From Pseudomonadota bacterium (GTDB lineage: Bacteria; Pseudomonadota; Alphaproteobacteria; Rickettsiales; Midichloriaceae), in contig JAFECK010000026.1 of the NCBI GenBank assembly GCA_018242185.1, positions 1 through 64,000 of the forward strand: DNA of 64,000 bases, written 5' to 3'. The notes beneath the pieces are model-generated. The model worked only from the letters and a program-made list of their open reading frames with translations, had not been told where the DNA came from and searched no databases. This document shows positions 63,199-64,000 of this stretch, piece after piece. How positions within the stretch are numbered: position 1 is the first letter of the stretch; each line of letters begins with the position of its first letter. A program made the position numbers and the translations under genes.

Positions 63199-64000
63199 GT
63201 GAAAGAATTCGCCAAGTTTGAGAAATGGGTGGGCAGTGAAATTAACAGCATTGAGGAGTGGATCAAAGCGCAGCAAGGTAGCATGAAGCCGGTAATTTAT
63301 TGCTCAGTGGATGTCAGATATTCGGGCTTTAAGACTATACCTGTGGACACCAATCTTTTTCCTGCAGGTTTTAATAACCTTGCAGAAGCATCATTACAAA
63401 CCGCAGCTCACGCTATACAGCAGTATATCCAAAACCAGTTCGGTGCTGTAAGGAAGATACTATTAATCCCAGAAAGCTTTACTAGAAATACGCAATATTG
63501 GCGCAATTTATGCGCACTATGTGATATATTATCTGATGCTGGCTATCATGTCCGGTGCGGAGTGTTGGAAGCAGCAGTGCTTGCCGCTCAACCTCCTTGT
63601 ATGCTGGATTTATATGAGGTACAAAAAAATGGGAAAAGCTTACGGTTACGCGATAATTGGCAGCCAGACTTAGTGCTGTTGAATAACGACCTTTCCGCTG
63701 GTATACCTGCTATCTTGAAATACATAGCTCAACCGATAGTGCCGCACCCTCAACTTGGCTGGCACCAACGCAGCAAATATCAGCATTCTTTAAAATATGC
63801 AGCCATAGCGCAGAATTGCGCTAAAGAGCTTGGGTTTGATCCTTGGCTCATCATGCCTGATATTGATTATTGCGCGAACCTCAACTTTAAAGATCCTTCC
63901 AGCTTATATAAATTGGCTGAGAAGGTGGATAGCATGATTTATCGTATTGCTGAGCAGTATAAGCAGCGAGGTATTACTGAAGCGCCGTATGTTTATATAA
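63199..64000 (+). CDS. gshA: glutamate--cysteine ligase, proteobacterial gshA type (3' end beyond window)
   Basis: A GTG at 63199, right after the rsmE stop and with TAGGAGG upstream, opens a frame of 267 codons that runs off the right edge. The peptide starts MKEFAKFEKWVGSEINSIEEW and continues with VIYCSVDVRYSGFKTIPVDTNLFPAGFNN and LLIPESFTRNTQYW-type segments (key blocks: SVDVR, PVDTNLFPAGFNN, LIPESFTRN, HPQLGWHQRSKY). These match the gshA family found in Rickettsiales and acidithiobacilli that makes gamma-glutamylcysteine for glutathione. No frameshift is seen in the visible part. gshB is not in the window. Confidence 0.88.
   Translation, partial: MKEFAKFEKWVGSEINSIEEWIKAQQGSMKPVIYCSVDVRYSGFKTIPVDTNLFPAGFNNLAEASLQTAAHAIQQYIQNQFGAVRKILLIPESFTRNTQYWRNLCALCDILSDAGYHVRCGVLEAAVLAAQPPCMLDLYEVQKNGKSLRLRDNWQPDLVLLNNDLSAGIPAILKYIAQPIVPHPQLGWHQRSKYQHSLKYAAIAQNCAKELGFDPWLIMPDIDYCANLNFKDPSSLYKLAEKVDSMIYRIAEQYKQRGITEAPYVYI

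Overview
This window looks like chromosomal core from an obligate intracellular alphaproteobacterium, most likely in or near the Rickettsiales. The evidence is a circularly permuted (two-piece) alphaproteobacterial ssrA, a MipZ-type ATPase, a 17 kDa-antigen-type glycine-zipper lipoprotein, an Msp/OMP-like surface barrel, a gshA-type glutamate-cysteine ligase, separate pdhA/pdhB, fused ispDF, and many small or coiled-coil proteins of no recognised family. Lower glycolysis (gap, gpmI), peptidoglycan (murI, dacA) and an LptF permease are present, so the cell probably keeps a wall and LPS-type export. I cannot fix the family from sequence alone. No transposase, integrase, CRISPR array or rRNA was seen.

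Layout. 1-12.5 kb: a partial gene, lptF-gpmI-coiled-coil protein, a UbiK-like protein with a histone-H1-like tail facing lgt-EamA transporter-surface barrel-hydrolase, then ndk, a small lipoprotein, a possible ubiquitin-like protein, lysC, fabI and the 17 kDa lipoprotein. 12.7-21.8 kb: a Na+/solute symporter and the minus-strand rimP-nusA-infB-rbfA-lepB-rnc-era run with a leader hairpin. 21.9-32.1 kb: bamB-TauE-like-recR, alaS-ispDF-pgpA-pncC, divergent greA, tRNA-Arg, obgE, trmB. 32-42.7 kb: mipZ, a GyrI-like protein, pdhA-flavodoxin-pdhB, a GH19 endolysin-like enzyme, ssrA, rpmB, tRNA-Thr, membrane proteins, an aminotransferase. 42.9-47.6 kb: two large tandem paralogs of unknown function. 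47.6-64 kb: ratA-like, gap, prs, lspA, a CqsS/LqsS-like sensor, pheT, murI, two unknown proteins, a PfkB kinase with a signal peptide, birA, recO, dacA, rsmE and the start of gshA.

The housekeeping genes form tight operons with 1-26 bp overlaps (translation/RNA processing; isoprenoid/phospholipid; pyruvate dehydrogenase). The accessory layer is the interesting part: the tandem paralogs share a near-identical C-terminal membrane module and a conserved promoter block; a protein with no arginine and only three lysines sits behind a perfect 31-bp palindrome; a beta-grasp-like protein, a degenerate quorum-sensor-like kinase and an apparently exported sugar kinase are scattered among core genes. 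These are candidate host-interaction factors, but that is inference: no secretion-system genes lie in the window.
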